Assembly (NCBI RefSeq): GCF_018614415.1
Contig: NZ_JAGGOO010000008.1
Location: forward strand, 1-60,627
DNA: 60,627 nucleotides
Reading direction: 5' to 3'
Origin: Streptomyces sp. ISL-12
Lineage (GTDB): Bacteria; Actinomycetota; Actinomycetes; Streptomycetales; Streptomycetaceae
Shown here: positions 25,437 through 33,824 of the stretch, one piece after another
Layout of the letters: each line of letters starts with the position of its first letter
How positions within the stretch are numbered: the first letter of the stretch is position 1
The notes under the pieces: generated by a model
What the model was told of the DNA's origin: nothing
Database searches by the model: none
What the model saw: the letters and a program-made list of their open reading frames with translations, nothing else
Translations under genes and position numbers: made by a program

Positions 25437-25777
25437 TCAACAGGTGCGGGAACTGGCGGGGTTGGTAATGCGCTGAAGAGGCTGACCGCTCTCGGAGCGG
25501 ATCACGGACTGTGCCGACATCGGCGACCGGGCCAACCGGGGCGTACCGTCGGCGCTCACCGGCCGACCGAGGGCCCGGTCCAGGTGCACGGGATGGCCGG
25601 CGACGAGCAGCTCGCTGGCTGCCAAGCAGGCCCGTGCGTCCGCTCCGTACCGGGTTCCGTCGCTCGGCAGGTGCAGCCTGGCGTCTCTTCGAAGCCGGCC
25701 TGGAGCAGGATCCGCCGGGCGGCGGCGTTGTAGCCGGTGGTGGTGATCTCGCCGGTGATGGTGTGCCGAATGGTCAT
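25437..25777 (-). pseudogene. Frameshifted GF-domain gene
   Basis: ATG 25777 opens TIRHTITGEITTTGYNAAAR, then RILLQAGFEETPG, the start of a GF domain. The rest of the domain (RLHLPSDGTRYGADARACLA, ASELLVAGHPVHLDRALG) is in another frame and runs to 25437. One 1-nt change near 25685 would restore a continuous protein like the paralogues at 18357 and 19780. It is a pseudogene or a sequence error. Confidence 0.65.
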
Positions 25778-26076
25778 GAACGGCTCTGCTGGTGCTTCGG
25801 GCAAGGCAGGTCTCCTATCGATGGTGGCGGGGAAAGTGGTGGGGTGTTGGGCGAAGGCGAGGCGGGCCCGGAGCTTCCAGCACATCAACGGTGCGTGGCT
25901 GGACCACGAACGATGGGCAATGACTGCCGACATGCTCCAGGGCCGGCCTCACCGCCCCGCAGCTACCTGACTCGCCTTTCCGCACGTTTCGATAGCCGGG
26001 TGTACCAACAACGGCCGTTGATGGCTCTTTCCTTGGTATCGGTGAGCGGGTAAGGGCAGGGGCCGAGTGCCGGGTG
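25778..26076. other. Intergenic region with a palindrome
   Basis: About 300 bases without a supported gene. It holds a perfect 12-bp palindrome CAACGGCCGTTG at 26009-26020 and looser symmetric sequence around it (TACCAA on one side, TTGGTA on the other). It could carry a promoter for the genes to its left, but no clear -10/-35 pair was found. Confidence 0.35.
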
Positions 26077-27246
26077 CTACTGGCGGCGCGTGACGGACGT
26101 GTTGCGAGGTGGTGGTACGGGCGGTGTGGTCTCTACGGCAGGGCGGGGCCGAATCCGGGGCAGTACTGGGGCACGGTGAGGCGGCAGAACTGCGACAGTG
26201 GCCCCCAGGTCCTCCGCCGCGTCGATCACCTCGTACGTGAGGGCTTTCAGTTGCTGGCTGAGGGCGGACAGCCGTCCGCCGATCCGCTGGCCCTGGACGG
26301 TGTCGAGTGCGAGGGAGAACTCCGCTGCGGTTTCCAGGAGTTCCCGCAGCCGGACTATCGGCCCGGACTGGTAGCCGGTCTGCGCGGCGCTGACCAGGGC
26401 CTCGGATACCTCAGAGGCCGTGCGCGCTTCTACGACTTCCCGCAGCAGCTCCTGCAGGGGGCGCTCGGGCGCGGCCTCTGGACGGCTGTACCGGGATGAG
26501 GCGTTGGGCCGCAGAACCCCAGGGGGCACAGCCGGAGGCAGTTCCTGCACGGCCTCCATCTCAGTGTCGAATCGGCCGATGACCTCCCAGCCCGGCGCGT
26601 CCGGGTCACCGGCCAGGGCGACGATCGTGGAGGTGTCGTCCTCGACCAGGTACGCCCAGGTGATCAGGCGGCCGTCGGACGCGTACCAGGACTCGGACAG
26701 GTCCAGTTCGCCGCGGCTCCGCGCTGCCCGGGCGCGGCCGGTCCAGAGCTGACGTTCCTCAGCGGTCATCTCGGGGCGGGGCTGGTGGTGCTGGTCGGCG
26801 AGGTCGGCGGCGACGGAGCCGTACTCCGCCCACAGCGCCAGGTGGGGCCACACTGCCGCATGCTGCTCGCGCTCGGCGGCGGAACCTCGTACAGCGGGTT
26901 CGCCGAGAGCGCGGGCGATGTGCGAATGGGAGGCGGCGAGCACGTCGAGCAGGTCGCGCCACGCTGTGACGTGCCGGGCCGGAGTCATCGTGGCCAGGGC
27001 ACCGCGGGCCGCGTCCAGCAGTGGCTCGGCGTACTGGGCGAAGCCGGCCGCGTAGGTGTCCAGGGCTGTGGTGGTCCGGCGGGTGAGTACAGCCGCCGCT
27101 TGCTGCGGGTGGATGGTGCGTCCGTAGCGGTCGCGGGTGGCGTCGAGGTCGGTCTCGGCCCTCTGAACGAGAACGGCCATCCGCGACCGGAAGTCCCGAG
27201 CGCGGTCGGTGAGTTCGTGGACGTCGGGCGTGTGGTGGTTCGTGAT
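26077..27246 (-). CDS. Hypothetical helical protein, apparent ATC start
   Basis: The first ATG (27180) is preceded in frame by TNHHTPDVHELTDRARDFRS, and AGGAG lies 6 nt before ATC 27246. No ATG, GTG or TTG occurs in between, so ATC is the best start, giving 389 aa. The protein is largely helical (ALDTYAAGFAQYAEPLLDAA, REVVEARTASEVSEALVSAA) with a central small domain LSESWYASDGRLITWAYLVE, DDTSTIVALAGDPDAPGWEV. I do not recognise the family. Confidence 0.7.
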   Translation of the reverse strand: MTNHHTPDVHELTDRARDFRSRMAVLVQRAETDLDATRDRYGRTIHPQQAAAVLTRRTTTALDTYAAGFAQYAEPLLDAARGALATMTPARHVTAWRDLLDVLAASHSHIARALGEPAVRGSAAEREQHAAVWPHLALWAEYGSVAADLADQHHQPRPEMTAEERQLWTGRARAARSRGELDLSESWYASDGRLITWAYLVEDDTSTIVALAGDPDAPGWEVIGRFDTEMEAVQELPPAVPPGVLRPNASSRYSRPEAAPERPLQELLREVVEARTASEVSEALVSAAQTGYQSGPIVRLRELLETAAEFSLALDTVQGQRIGGRLSALSQQLKALTYEVIDAAEDLGATVAVLPPHRAPVLPRIRPRPAVETTPPVPPPRNTSVTRRQ

Positions 27247-27268
27247 CTGCTGCTCCTGAAGTGTTTGG

Positions 27269-27601
27269 TCAGCGGGGCCGGCGGCCGGGCGGGGCCTGCG
27301 CGGTCATGGCCACTGGGTGTGCCGGAGGGGCGGTGCGGGGCGGCTCGACGCGCAGGCCGGGGTCGAGATGCACCGGGTAGCGGGCGGCGGTGAGCATGTC
27401 CGCCGCCCAGGTGGCGTGCTCGTTCTCCCAGTCGCGCCCCAGGTCGAAGGGAAAGCGGACCCAGTAGCCGCGCAGGACCGGCTGGAACAGGAAACCGGCC
27501 CGGCGCAGCAGGTCGGCGGCGAAGGCGTCGTAGGGACCGGTGACTTCGACTTCGCCGCCCTGCCCGCGGGTGATGCGGATCGGGTCGCTGCCGGGCGTCA
27601 C
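27269..27601 (-). CDS. GF-domain protein
   Basis: The protein has 110 aa and is almost only a GF domain: DAFAADLLRRAGFLFQPVLR, GYWVRFPFDLG, helix ATWAADMLTAAR, YPVHLDPGLR. The first 20 residues (DPIRITRGQGGEVEVTGPYD) form a beta hairpin seen also before other copies. GTG 27601 overlaps the upstream stop (GTGA). Function is unknown. Confidence 0.75.
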   Translation of the reverse strand: MTPGSDPIRITRGQGGEVEVTGPYDAFAADLLRRAGFLFQPVLRGYWVRFPFDLGRDWENEHATWAADMLTAARYPVHLDPGLRVEPPRTAPPAHPVAMTAQAPPGRRPR

Positions 27602-28032
27602 CGGGTCCGTCCGGTGGGCTGGTGGACGGTGGGGGCGTAGGTGGGCTTGGGCGGGACAGGCCGTCCGGACGGCAACGCGGTGGTGGGCGCGGTGTGGTGC
27701 TGGGTCGAGCGTCGGGTGGCGGCTTGCACGAGGCGGCTGCGGCGGTCTGCGAACGCGATGCGCGGGTCGACGGGGGCGGTGACGTAGTCGGCGTGGACCG
27801 TGTATCCGGTGCGCCGCAGATCCTGGATGGCCTGCCGGGCCCGGCGCAGGCCGTCGCGTTCAGGCTCGGTGAGCCGGAACAGGCCCGGTGTACCGGGGAC
27901 GGGCTCGAACTGCTCGTGCGTGAGCAGCCAGTGAGCCAGGTGCGGGGGCACGGCGGGGGAGAGGGCAGCGGCGACGAGGCCGTGCTGGGGATGGGTGCCG
28001 AAGGCGAAGTGGAAGCTGGAGTTCAAGGAGAT
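27598..28032 (-). CDS. GF-domain protein, ATC or TTG start
   Basis: About 144 aa. The GF domain reads LAHWLLTHEQFEPVPGTPGL, FRLTEPERDGLRRARQAIQD, LRRTGYTVHADYVTA. The N-terminus SLNSSFHFAFGTHPQHGLVA looks natural. AGGA lies 5 nt before ATC 28032. The alternative TTG 28026 is 11-12 nt from it. The tail is basic and Pro-rich. The stop is coupled (GTGA) to the gene at 27269. Confidence 0.7.
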   Translation of the reverse strand: MSLNSSFHFAFGTHPQHGLVAAALSPAVPPHLAHWLLTHEQFEPVPGTPGLFRLTEPERDGLRRARQAIQDLRRTGYTVHADYVTAPVDPRIAFADRRSRLVQAATRRSTQHHTAPTTALPSGRPVPPKPTYAPTVHQPTGRTR

Positions 28033-28063
28033 GGATGTTCCTGACGGTGGTGGTGGCCGCAGG

Positions 28064-29173
28064 TCAGCGGCGGGGCGTGTGCGGCCCCGGCGGCAGGGCG
28101 GGAGGCGGCGCGGGAAGGGCAGGTGCGGTGGGCGGGCGCGGTGCCGCGGCACGGGCCTGCCGCTGGAAGGTTTCTCGGTGCGTGAGCCACGTTTCGATGG
28201 CCCGCCAGATCCGTACGGGGTGCTCGGCGGGAGACAGTGCCCCGGCATCCACGTCCTCGCGCGTGTTCTCCGTGTCGAGGAGGGCTCTGGCGAGCAGGTC
28301 GAGCGGCCGGGCGTCCTGCGGCCAAGCGGTGGACGCGGGGCGGCATCGGTCGAGCAGCGCGGGAGCGTGGTGCATCACGGCGTGGAACTCACGCCACGCG
28401 GTGTCCAGGAACGCGCTGGTGGCCTCGCCGAACACCGCGACGTCGGCGGGGCTGGCATCAAGGGACCAGGCACGGGCGCGGTGATCACGCCAGCTGCTCA
28501 GTTTCGCGTGAATGAGGCTGAGGGCCTCGGCCACGGTGTCGGCCCGCCAGTTGTGCACGGCACGGTCGTAGGCGGGCAGGAACCGTTCGGCGATCGCCTG
28601 CGCGGCGCGTCCGGGAGACGACGGCGCCACAACGCTGCGCGGAGCGTGCGGGGCACCGGGGCGCTCGAAAAAGGCACTGGGGGCGAAGGCGCCCACGAGG
28701 TGGTCACGCGGGTGACCGGGACGTTCGACGAGGAGCAGCCTGGTGTCGGTCGACAGGTTGGTCAGGAACGCCGCGTACGGGATCCGCGCATTCTGCACGG
28801 CCTGGCCGAGTTCCCCGCTGTCCCACACCCAGGGCACGAGGTCCTCCTGCCAGACGGGATGCTCGTACACCGCGACGCGCGCCGTCCAGGTGCCGGGCAG
28901 CCGGTGGGCGATGTCACGGGCCGTATCGCCGATGAAGTGCCGGCCGCTCATGGTCACGCGGACGCCGCTCAGGTCGGCGCGGCGGCTCAGGTCGGACACA
29001 GCGGCTCGGGCGGCGGCCGGGCTGGCGGCTCCCAGCTGGTAGATGCCGTCCTCGCCGGGCCGGAAGCCGGTCTCGTCCAGTACTGTCTGGGCCCGTCGGT
29101 ACTCCTCGCCGTTCACGAGGGCGAGGATCCCCCGGGCCTGGCCCAAGGTGAGGATGATCTGTGCGTCAGCCAC
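28064..29173 (-). CDS. Hypothetical protein with N-terminal GF-like domain
   Basis: The protein has 369 aa. It opens ADAQIILTLGQARGILALVN, then RRAQTVLDETGFRPGEDGIY, a divergent GF motif. The middle (HRLPGTWTARVAVYEHPVWQ, YAAFLTNLSTDTRLLLVERP) parallels the gene at 19001. The last third is helical. GTG 29173 overlaps the glycosyltransferase stop, which I use as the start. Function is unknown. Confidence 0.7.
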   Translation of the reverse strand: MADAQIILTLGQARGILALVNGEEYRRAQTVLDETGFRPGEDGIYQLGAASPAAARAAVSDLSRRADLSGVRVTMSGRHFIGDTARDIAHRLPGTWTARVAVYEHPVWQEDLVPWVWDSGELGQAVQNARIPYAAFLTNLSTDTRLLLVERPGHPRDHLVGAFAPSAFFERPGAPHAPRSVVAPSSPGRAAQAIAERFLPAYDRAVHNWRADTVAEALSLIHAKLSSWRDHRARAWSLDASPADVAVFGEATSAFLDTAWREFHAVMHHAPALLDRCRPASTAWPQDARPLDLLARALLDTENTREDVDAGALSPAEHPVRIWRAIETWLTHRETFQRQARAAAPRPPTAPALPAPPPALPPGPHTPRR

Positions 29174-29951
29174 CGGCGACCACTTCACGGCGGACGACGG
29201 CACGCAGGCTCCGGCCGTAACGCCAGGCGTGCTCTCGTGCGGCGGGCTCCAGACGGTCGAAGTCGCGCTGGGCGGTCATCTGTCCGGGGTGCTTGCGGTA
29301 CCGGTACACCGGGCGTGGCAGCAGGATGCCGGGGGCGAGGCTGGTGACGCCGATCACGGACATGAAGTCCTCGCCCTGGACGAGCCCGCCCATCGGCGCG
29401 GCCCGTACGAGGCCGATGCGGGCGAGGAGCGTGGTGGGGCCGAGGGGGAACACCTCCTCGGGCCTGGGCCAGTAGTCCATGACGACGCCCGGCTGGTGCC
29501 GGCCGGGCGGGGTGGGGCAGCGCCACAGCCGGGCCGAGCCGTCGGGGTACAGGTCCTGGATCCAGCCGGCGCACCATCCGACCCCGGTGGATTCCAGGAC
29601 AGACAGCCTGGCGGCCATGGCATCGTCGGTGAACTCATCGTCATCGTCAGCCCAGTTCACGTACCGGGTGCGGACCTCGTTGAGGGCGAGGTTGCGGGCG
29701 CAGGCGGCACCGACCGGACGGGGGATCGGCAGGGTACGGATGCGGGGATCGGCCGCGAGCGGGCCCGGCAGCCGCGTGGGGTCGGCGCCGTCGAGGGCGA
29801 TCACCGCCTCCCACGGCACCGACTGCCGGGTGAGGCTGGTGTGCAGGGCGGTGAGGTAGTCGAGGCGGTCATCGTGCAGGCGGGTGGCGACGACGACCGT
29901 GATCAGGGCAGCGGGCAGGGAGGTCTCCGGGGGAGGGGCGGTGAGGGTCAG
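29166..29951 (-). CDS. Family 2 glycosyltransferase-like protein, apparent CTG start
   Basis: A GT-A fold start, ALITVVVATRLHDDRLDYLT, lies upstream of the first GTG (29819), so translation must begin earlier. CTG 29951 overlaps the previous TGA as CTGA, replacing the usual ATGA/GTGA coupling, and gives 261 aa. Other motifs are VPWEAVIALDGAD, VGAACARNLALNEV and the metal-binding NWADDDDEF. There are no membrane segments. Sugar and acceptor are unknown. A transferase inside a conjugation block may modify the surface or an element protein. Confidence 0.75.
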   Translation of the reverse strand: MTLTAPPPETSLPAALITVVVATRLHDDRLDYLTALHTSLTRQSVPWEAVIALDGADPTRLPGPLAADPRIRTLPIPRPVGAACARNLALNEVRTRYVNWADDDDEFTDDAMAARLSVLESTGVGWCAGWIQDLYPDGSARLWRCPTPPGRHQPGVVMDYWPRPEEVFPLGPTTLLARIGLVRAAPMGGLVQGEDFMSVIGVTSLAPGILLPRPVYRYRKHPGQMTAQRDFDRLEPAAREHAWRYGRSLRAVVRREVVAGG

Positions 29952-30145
29952 CGTCGGATGGCTGTGCGGGGCTTGGCCGATGCCGTGGCGGCCGTGGTTC
30001 CTGGTGCCCGATTGGTGGACGAGGCGGTGGTCACCGAGAGCGTGACGGGTACGGGCCAGTGCGCCGGGTGGTCACTGAAGGGGGAGCGGGGATCGGTGGT
30101 CCAGCCGACGACGGGCCCGGCATCGGCGTAGGGAACGGCGATCAT
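29948..30145 (-). CDS. Small hypothetical protein
   Basis: The protein has 65 aa: IAVPYADAGPVVGWTTDPRS, FSDHPAHWPVPVTLSVTTAS, then a basic Thr/Ala tail. ATG 30145 overlaps the upstream stop (ATGA), and its own stop overlaps the glycosyltransferase start. No family recognised. Confidence 0.6.
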   Translation of the reverse strand: MIAVPYADAGPVVGWTTDPRSPFSDHPAHWPVPVTLSVTTASSTNRAPGTTAATASAKPRTAIRR

Positions 30146-30528
30146 TCGATGCCCTGCGAGTGCAGGACGTAGCCCCACTGCACGTCCTGGTCGACCGCGG
30201 TCTGTTCGGTGACCGTCATGCGCACTGGTGGGGACCCGTCGACGGTGAGCACGTGGTCCAGGGTCGTGCTGGGCCACTGCTCCCCGTCGGTCAGGGCCGT
30301 GACGATCTCGGGCGGAGCGCCGTCCAGCAGATCGGTGCCCAGCTCGTTCCAGCCGACGGCCACGTCGTCCACGAGATGCCGGGACATGGCGTCGAGGTCA
30401 CGTGCGAAGCGGTACTGGTACGCGGTGAGCAGCAGGGGCCGGTGGTGGCTGGGACGGCCGTCGAAATGGACGTAGATGCCGGTGTAACCCGTGTCGGCGG
30501 GACGAGCCAGGAAAGAGCGGGTGGACAA
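30142..30528 (-). CDS. Hypothetical alpha/beta protein
   Basis: The protein has 128 aa. Visible segments are TGYTGIYVHFDGRPSHHRPL, LLTAYQYRFARDLDAMSRHL, VDDVAVGWNELGTDLLDG and ending WGYVLHSQGIE. TTG 30528 lies 4 nt after GGAG. It heads the coupled set 30142-29948-29166-28064. No family recognised. Confidence 0.65.
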   Translation of the reverse strand: MSTRSFLARPADTGYTGIYVHFDGRPSHHRPLLLTAYQYRFARDLDAMSRHLVDDVAVGWNELGTDLLDGAPPEIVTALTDGEQWPSTTLDHVLTVDGSPPVRMTVTEQTAVDQDVQWGYVLHSQGIE

Positions 30529-30622
30529 AAGGCTCCAGAGGGGGCGAGGGCGGGAGCGGTGCCGGCGGGCCGTGCTGCCGCACGGTGGAGAAGGCGGGTC
30601 GGGCTCCTGGTAACGCGAGGGC

Positions 30623-31168
30623 TCAGCCTCGTGGCCGGCCGGGGCCCGGCCGGGTGGGCGGCGGAGGAGGGGCCGGCGGGCTGTTCTGCGAGCCGAGGGC
30701 CTGCTTCGTGACCGCGTCGAGGTCGGGCGCTGGATCGTAGTGGGCGCGCAAGATCTGCAGATCGGCGTGGGAGGCCATGGCCAGGGCGGACGAGATGCGG
30801 CTGGCGGCGTCCCGCAGCAGCCGGGGCGGGGAGCCGCGCTCGGCGCCGCGGTTCTGGCCTCGCCAGGTGGCTGTCTCGGCGAGCTGGTCGATGACCTCGT
30901 TGAGGAACGGTTCGACGGCGTCCAGCAGCTTGTCCAGGACGGCGCTGAACTGGGCGGGCGTCTCGGCGGCTGCCAGGGCGCTCTTGAACGGGCTCATGTC
31001 CGGCGTGGGGAACGGCTCGGTCGGGAGCGGGTGTTCGGCCAGGAAGGGCTGGGCGTCGCGTCGTGCCCACCGGTACAGGTCGTCTCGGGTGGCGGAGCGG
31101 GTGTGGTAGGCATGGATCTGTTCGCTGCTGCGGCCGACGTTGTCGTACAGCTCGAAGTCGGGGTTCAG
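30623..31168 (-). CDS. Hypothetical helical protein, apparent CTG start
   Basis: The first ATG (30997) gives 124 aa, but the frame upstream is clearly coding: NPDFELYDNVGRSSEQIHAY, HTRSATRDDLYRWARRDAQP. AGGAG is 7 nt before CTG 31168, with no ATG/GTG/TTG between, so CTG is taken, giving 181 aa. The body is helical (LDKLLDAVEPFLNEVIDQLA, ASRISSALAMASHADLQILR) with a Pro-rich tail. It sits two genes from VirB4. Function is unknown. Confidence 0.7.
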   Translation of the reverse strand: MNPDFELYDNVGRSSEQIHAYHTRSATRDDLYRWARRDAQPFLAEHPLPTEPFPTPDMSPFKSALAAAETPAQFSAVLDKLLDAVEPFLNEVIDQLAETATWRGQNRGAERGSPPRLLRDAASRISSALAMASHADLQILRAHYDPAPDLDAVTKQALGSQNSPPAPPPPPTRPGPGRPRG

Positions 31169-31204
31169 AGGAGGGCTCCTGTCAGTGCATTCCTGAGCGC
31201 GTCA

Positions 31205-31747
31205 TCATCGGTGACTGCGTGGCGGGCTGTCGGGGCGCCTGGGGACAGTGCCGCGCATCTGAGCGATGTACTGCTCGACAGAGTGGTGGGTCTCGACGTG
31301 CTGGGCTGCTCTGGTGACGGCGTCGGAAGCACGGAGAAGGTGTCCTCGCCCGTCCGCATGGTTGATGACCAAGCCCCACTCGTGGCTGCTGGCTGCCAGC
31401 GTGCCGGGCTTCGGAGCGGGTGACATGGCGATGCTGACAGTCTCGCGGAAGCTGTGTACGGCTTCGCGGGTGTGCGCCACGGCGCTTTCCAGTTCGGCCA
31501 TGGCTTTGGACGTGTGCTCGGACGGGTTGTTGCCGTGTCCGTGGGTGAACTTACGGGACAGCAGGGCCGTGTTCGTGGCAAGGATCTGGGCGGTGGCGAG
31601 GTGCTGTCGCAGTTCTGCGATCGGCAGCGGAGAGGGCACTTTGCCGGCGATGTCCAGCAGTTGGAGCCGGAGGCCGATCGTGCGCAGTTCCGTAGATACC
31701 TGCTGCAATTGCTGGGATGGTGGCGGTTTCGGGATTCGAGAGGGCAC
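31205..31747 (-). CDS. Hypothetical coiled-coil protein
   Basis: The protein has 180 aa. It is helical from residue 10 (QQLQQVSTELRTIGLRLQLL, AMAELESAVAHTREAVHSFR), then a short beta unit EWGLVINHADGRGHLL and a helix. GTG 31747 follows AGGGAG. It lies directly downstream of the VirB4-like gene and may be an accessory of the channel. Confidence 0.7.
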   Translation of the reverse strand: MPSRIPKPPPSQQLQQVSTELRTIGLRLQLLDIAGKVPSPLPIAELRQHLATAQILATNTALLSRKFTHGHGNNPSEHTSKAMAELESAVAHTREAVHSFRETVSIAMSPAPKPGTLAASSHEWGLVINHADGRGHLLRASDAVTRAAQHVETHHSVEQYIAQMRGTVPRRPDSPPRSHR

Positions 31748-31786
31748 ATCTCTCCCTTGTAGTAGTTGCCATGCATGGGTGACCGC

Positions 31787-33301
31787 TCAGTGCATGCGGG
31801 CGTCAGTGTCGAACATCGACAACTCCCGGGTATGCAGCAGGTGTTGGACGACGAAGGACCGGCCGGCGACCTTCCACAGCCCTCGTCCGCGGTTGAGGTG
31901 GGCGATGGCTTCGGTTTCCACTGGGGTGAGGCCGAGCAGGGAGGTAGCGGCGTGGAGCTGGTCGGTTTCCTGTCGGTAGATGATGCGGGTGGAGCAGTCG
32001 GCGAGGAGGCCCTCGGCGAGGGCTCGGCCTTGTGATCCGGCGTCGCCTGCGGTGAGTAGGTCGGACAGGCGGTGGATGACCATGAGGTTGGCGATGCCCA
32101 GGCCGCGGGAGAGTTTCCACTGGGCTTGCATGCGCTGGAGCAGGCCGGGGTGGCGCATCAGGCGCCATGCCTCGTCGTAGACGATCCAGCGTCGGCCGCC
32201 ATCCGGGTCGGTGAGGGCGGATTCCATCCAGGCGGAGGCGCAGGTCATGGCGAGGACGAGGGCGGTGTCGTCGCTGGAGCCGCCGAGCCGCGACAGGTCG
32301 ATGGTGAGTATCGGCGCTCTGGGGTCGAAGGCGACGGTGGAGGGCGCGTCGAACATGCCGGCCAGGTCACCGTGGACCAAGCGGCGTACGGCGTGGGCGA
32401 GGTCGCGGGCGGCTTCGCCGAGCCGCCCGGACATCATCCCCGCGGCTCGGTCCAGGGCGACGGGGTCGTTCAAAGCGGTGGCGACGTCCCCGAGCAGTGG
32501 GGTCTGGTCGGTCTTGGCGGCGCGGGTGACGACGAGGTCAAGGGCGACGTCCAGGGCGGTGTGCTCCATGGGCAGCAGGTCCCGGCCGAGGACGGTGCGG
32601 GCCAGCGACCCGAGGAGCAGCAGGCGTCGTTTGCGGATCTCGCCGTTCCAGTCGTCCTCGGTTACGGAGGCAGGCCGAGGGGCGGCGTCCAGTGGGTTCA
32701 GCCGACCGGGCAGGCCCGGGCCGAGTGCGACGGAGGTGCCGCCGAGAGCTTCTGCGACGGGCGTCCACTCGCCTTTGGGGTCGCACGGCACGTAGACGCG
32801 ATAACTGAAGGCGACCGATCGCAACGCGAGACTCTTGGCCAGTGCGCTCTTGCCCTGGCCGATAACCCCTGCGAGCAATACGTTGGGGTTGGTGAAGCCC
32901 TCGACCTTGCCGTACAGGGCGAACGGATCGAAGACGAAGGAGGCTTCGGCGTGGACGTCGCGGCCGATGTAGACGCCCTCGGCGCCGAGTCCGCCCTCGG
33001 CGAGGAACGGGTATGCCCCTGCGGCGACCGCGGTGGTCATGCGGTGCGCGGGCAGCTTCAGCCTGTTGCCACGGGCTGAGGCATGCCCGGAACGCCCGGC
33101 GACCGGGTAGAGCGGCGAGGGCATCGTGTCCTCGGCGGGTGTCGCGGTTGCTGGGCGGAGCGTGGCTTCCGTACGCGCTCTGGCGGCGGCTTCGGCGAGT
33201 TGACGGCGAGTGGCCCTACGGCTGGCTCGGTCGGTTACGTGCGGGGTGAACAGGGGGCTTGCGGAGGCGCGGCGGGCGCGGTGCGCGGGCCGGTGGTTCA
33301 T
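31787..33301 (-). CDS. VirB4-like type IV secretion ATPase
   Basis: The protein has 504 aa. Walker A AGVIGQGKSA (144-153), a VYVPCDPKGEWTPVAEALGG strand typical of VirB4/TraC-like motors, Walker B RWIVYDEAW, and a late motif LMVIHRLSDL with IIYRQET. It contains mainly the C-terminal motor half; the neighbouring SCO6880-like gene may supply the missing N-terminal, membrane-facing part. It would energise assembly of the channel at the inner membrane. ATG 33301 follows GAGGG. Confidence 0.9.
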   Translation of the reverse strand: MNHRPAHRARRASASPLFTPHVTDRASRRATRRQLAEAAARARTEATLRPATATPAEDTMPSPLYPVAGRSGHASARGNRLKLPAHRMTTAVAAGAYPFLAEGGLGAEGVYIGRDVHAEASFVFDPFALYGKVEGFTNPNVLLAGVIGQGKSALAKSLALRSVAFSYRVYVPCDPKGEWTPVAEALGGTSVALGPGLPGRLNPLDAAPRPASVTEDDWNGEIRKRRLLLLGSLARTVLGRDLLPMEHTALDVALDLVVTRAAKTDQTPLLGDVATALNDPVALDRAAGMMSGRLGEAARDLAHAVRRLVHGDLAGMFDAPSTVAFDPRAPILTIDLSRLGGSSDDTALVLAMTCASAWMESALTDPDGGRRWIVYDEAWRLMRHPGLLQRMQAQWKLSRGLGIANLMVIHRLSDLLTAGDAGSQGRALAEGLLADCSTRIIYRQETDQLHAATSLLGLTPVETEAIAHLNRGRGLWKVAGRSFVVQHLLHTRELSMFDTDARMH

Positions 33302-33329
33302 CGAAAGGCCCTCGTTTCGGTGACGCTGC

Positions 33330-33779
33330 TCACCGAGTGCAAGTGGTGACGTGCGGGCGGTTGAGGTCGGTGGGGGTGGTCTTGCGGCGGACGGCGCGGC
33401 CTGCGGCGAGGTGGCGTTGACAGATGGTGAGGACCGGCGGTTGCTCAAGCAGCCGGCCGGGACGGCACTCGGTCACCTCGCCTGATGCGGTCGGCAGGAG
33501 GTGAAAGGCCGAGTGAATCGCGGCCATGGCCAGCCACAGCCGGGCGTGTGCCTCGGCCAGGTGCCGTCCTGCTGCGGGCAACGGGGGGCGGGTGGCCTCG
33601 GAGCACTGGGCGATGAAGTGGTGCACCTCGGTGAGGTGAGCGTGGAGCACGTCGAGATGGTTGCGGTCCACAGGCTCCGGCTGCGACGCGTGGTGCAGGC
33701 CGCGGGTGTGGTGGCGGACGCCGGCGGTGGCGGCTCGCAGATAGGGGTGCGCGTCGCCGGGGGGCGGAGGAGGAAACAA
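33330..33779 (-). CDS. Hypothetical helical protein in the secretion operon
   Basis: The protein has 149 aa. It is His-rich and helical (DVLHAHLTEVHHFIAQCSEA, AEAHARLWLAMAAIHSAFHL), ending with a basic tail. GGAAGGA precedes TTG 33779; GTG 33806 is an alternative without a Shine-Dalgarno. It lies between the SCO6880-like and VirB4-like genes. Function is unknown. Confidence 0.65.
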   Translation of the reverse strand: MFPPPPPGDAHPYLRAATAGVRHHTRGLHHASQPEPVDRNHLDVLHAHLTEVHHFIAQCSEATRPPLPAAGRHLAEAHARLWLAMAAIHSAFHLLPTASGEVTECRPGRLLEQPPVLTICQRHLAAGRAVRRKTTPTDLNRPHVTTCTR

Positions 33780-33824
33780 AAGGTCGGGAGTCCTTCCTGC
33801 CACCACCAGGAGGGGTGGCCGGGT

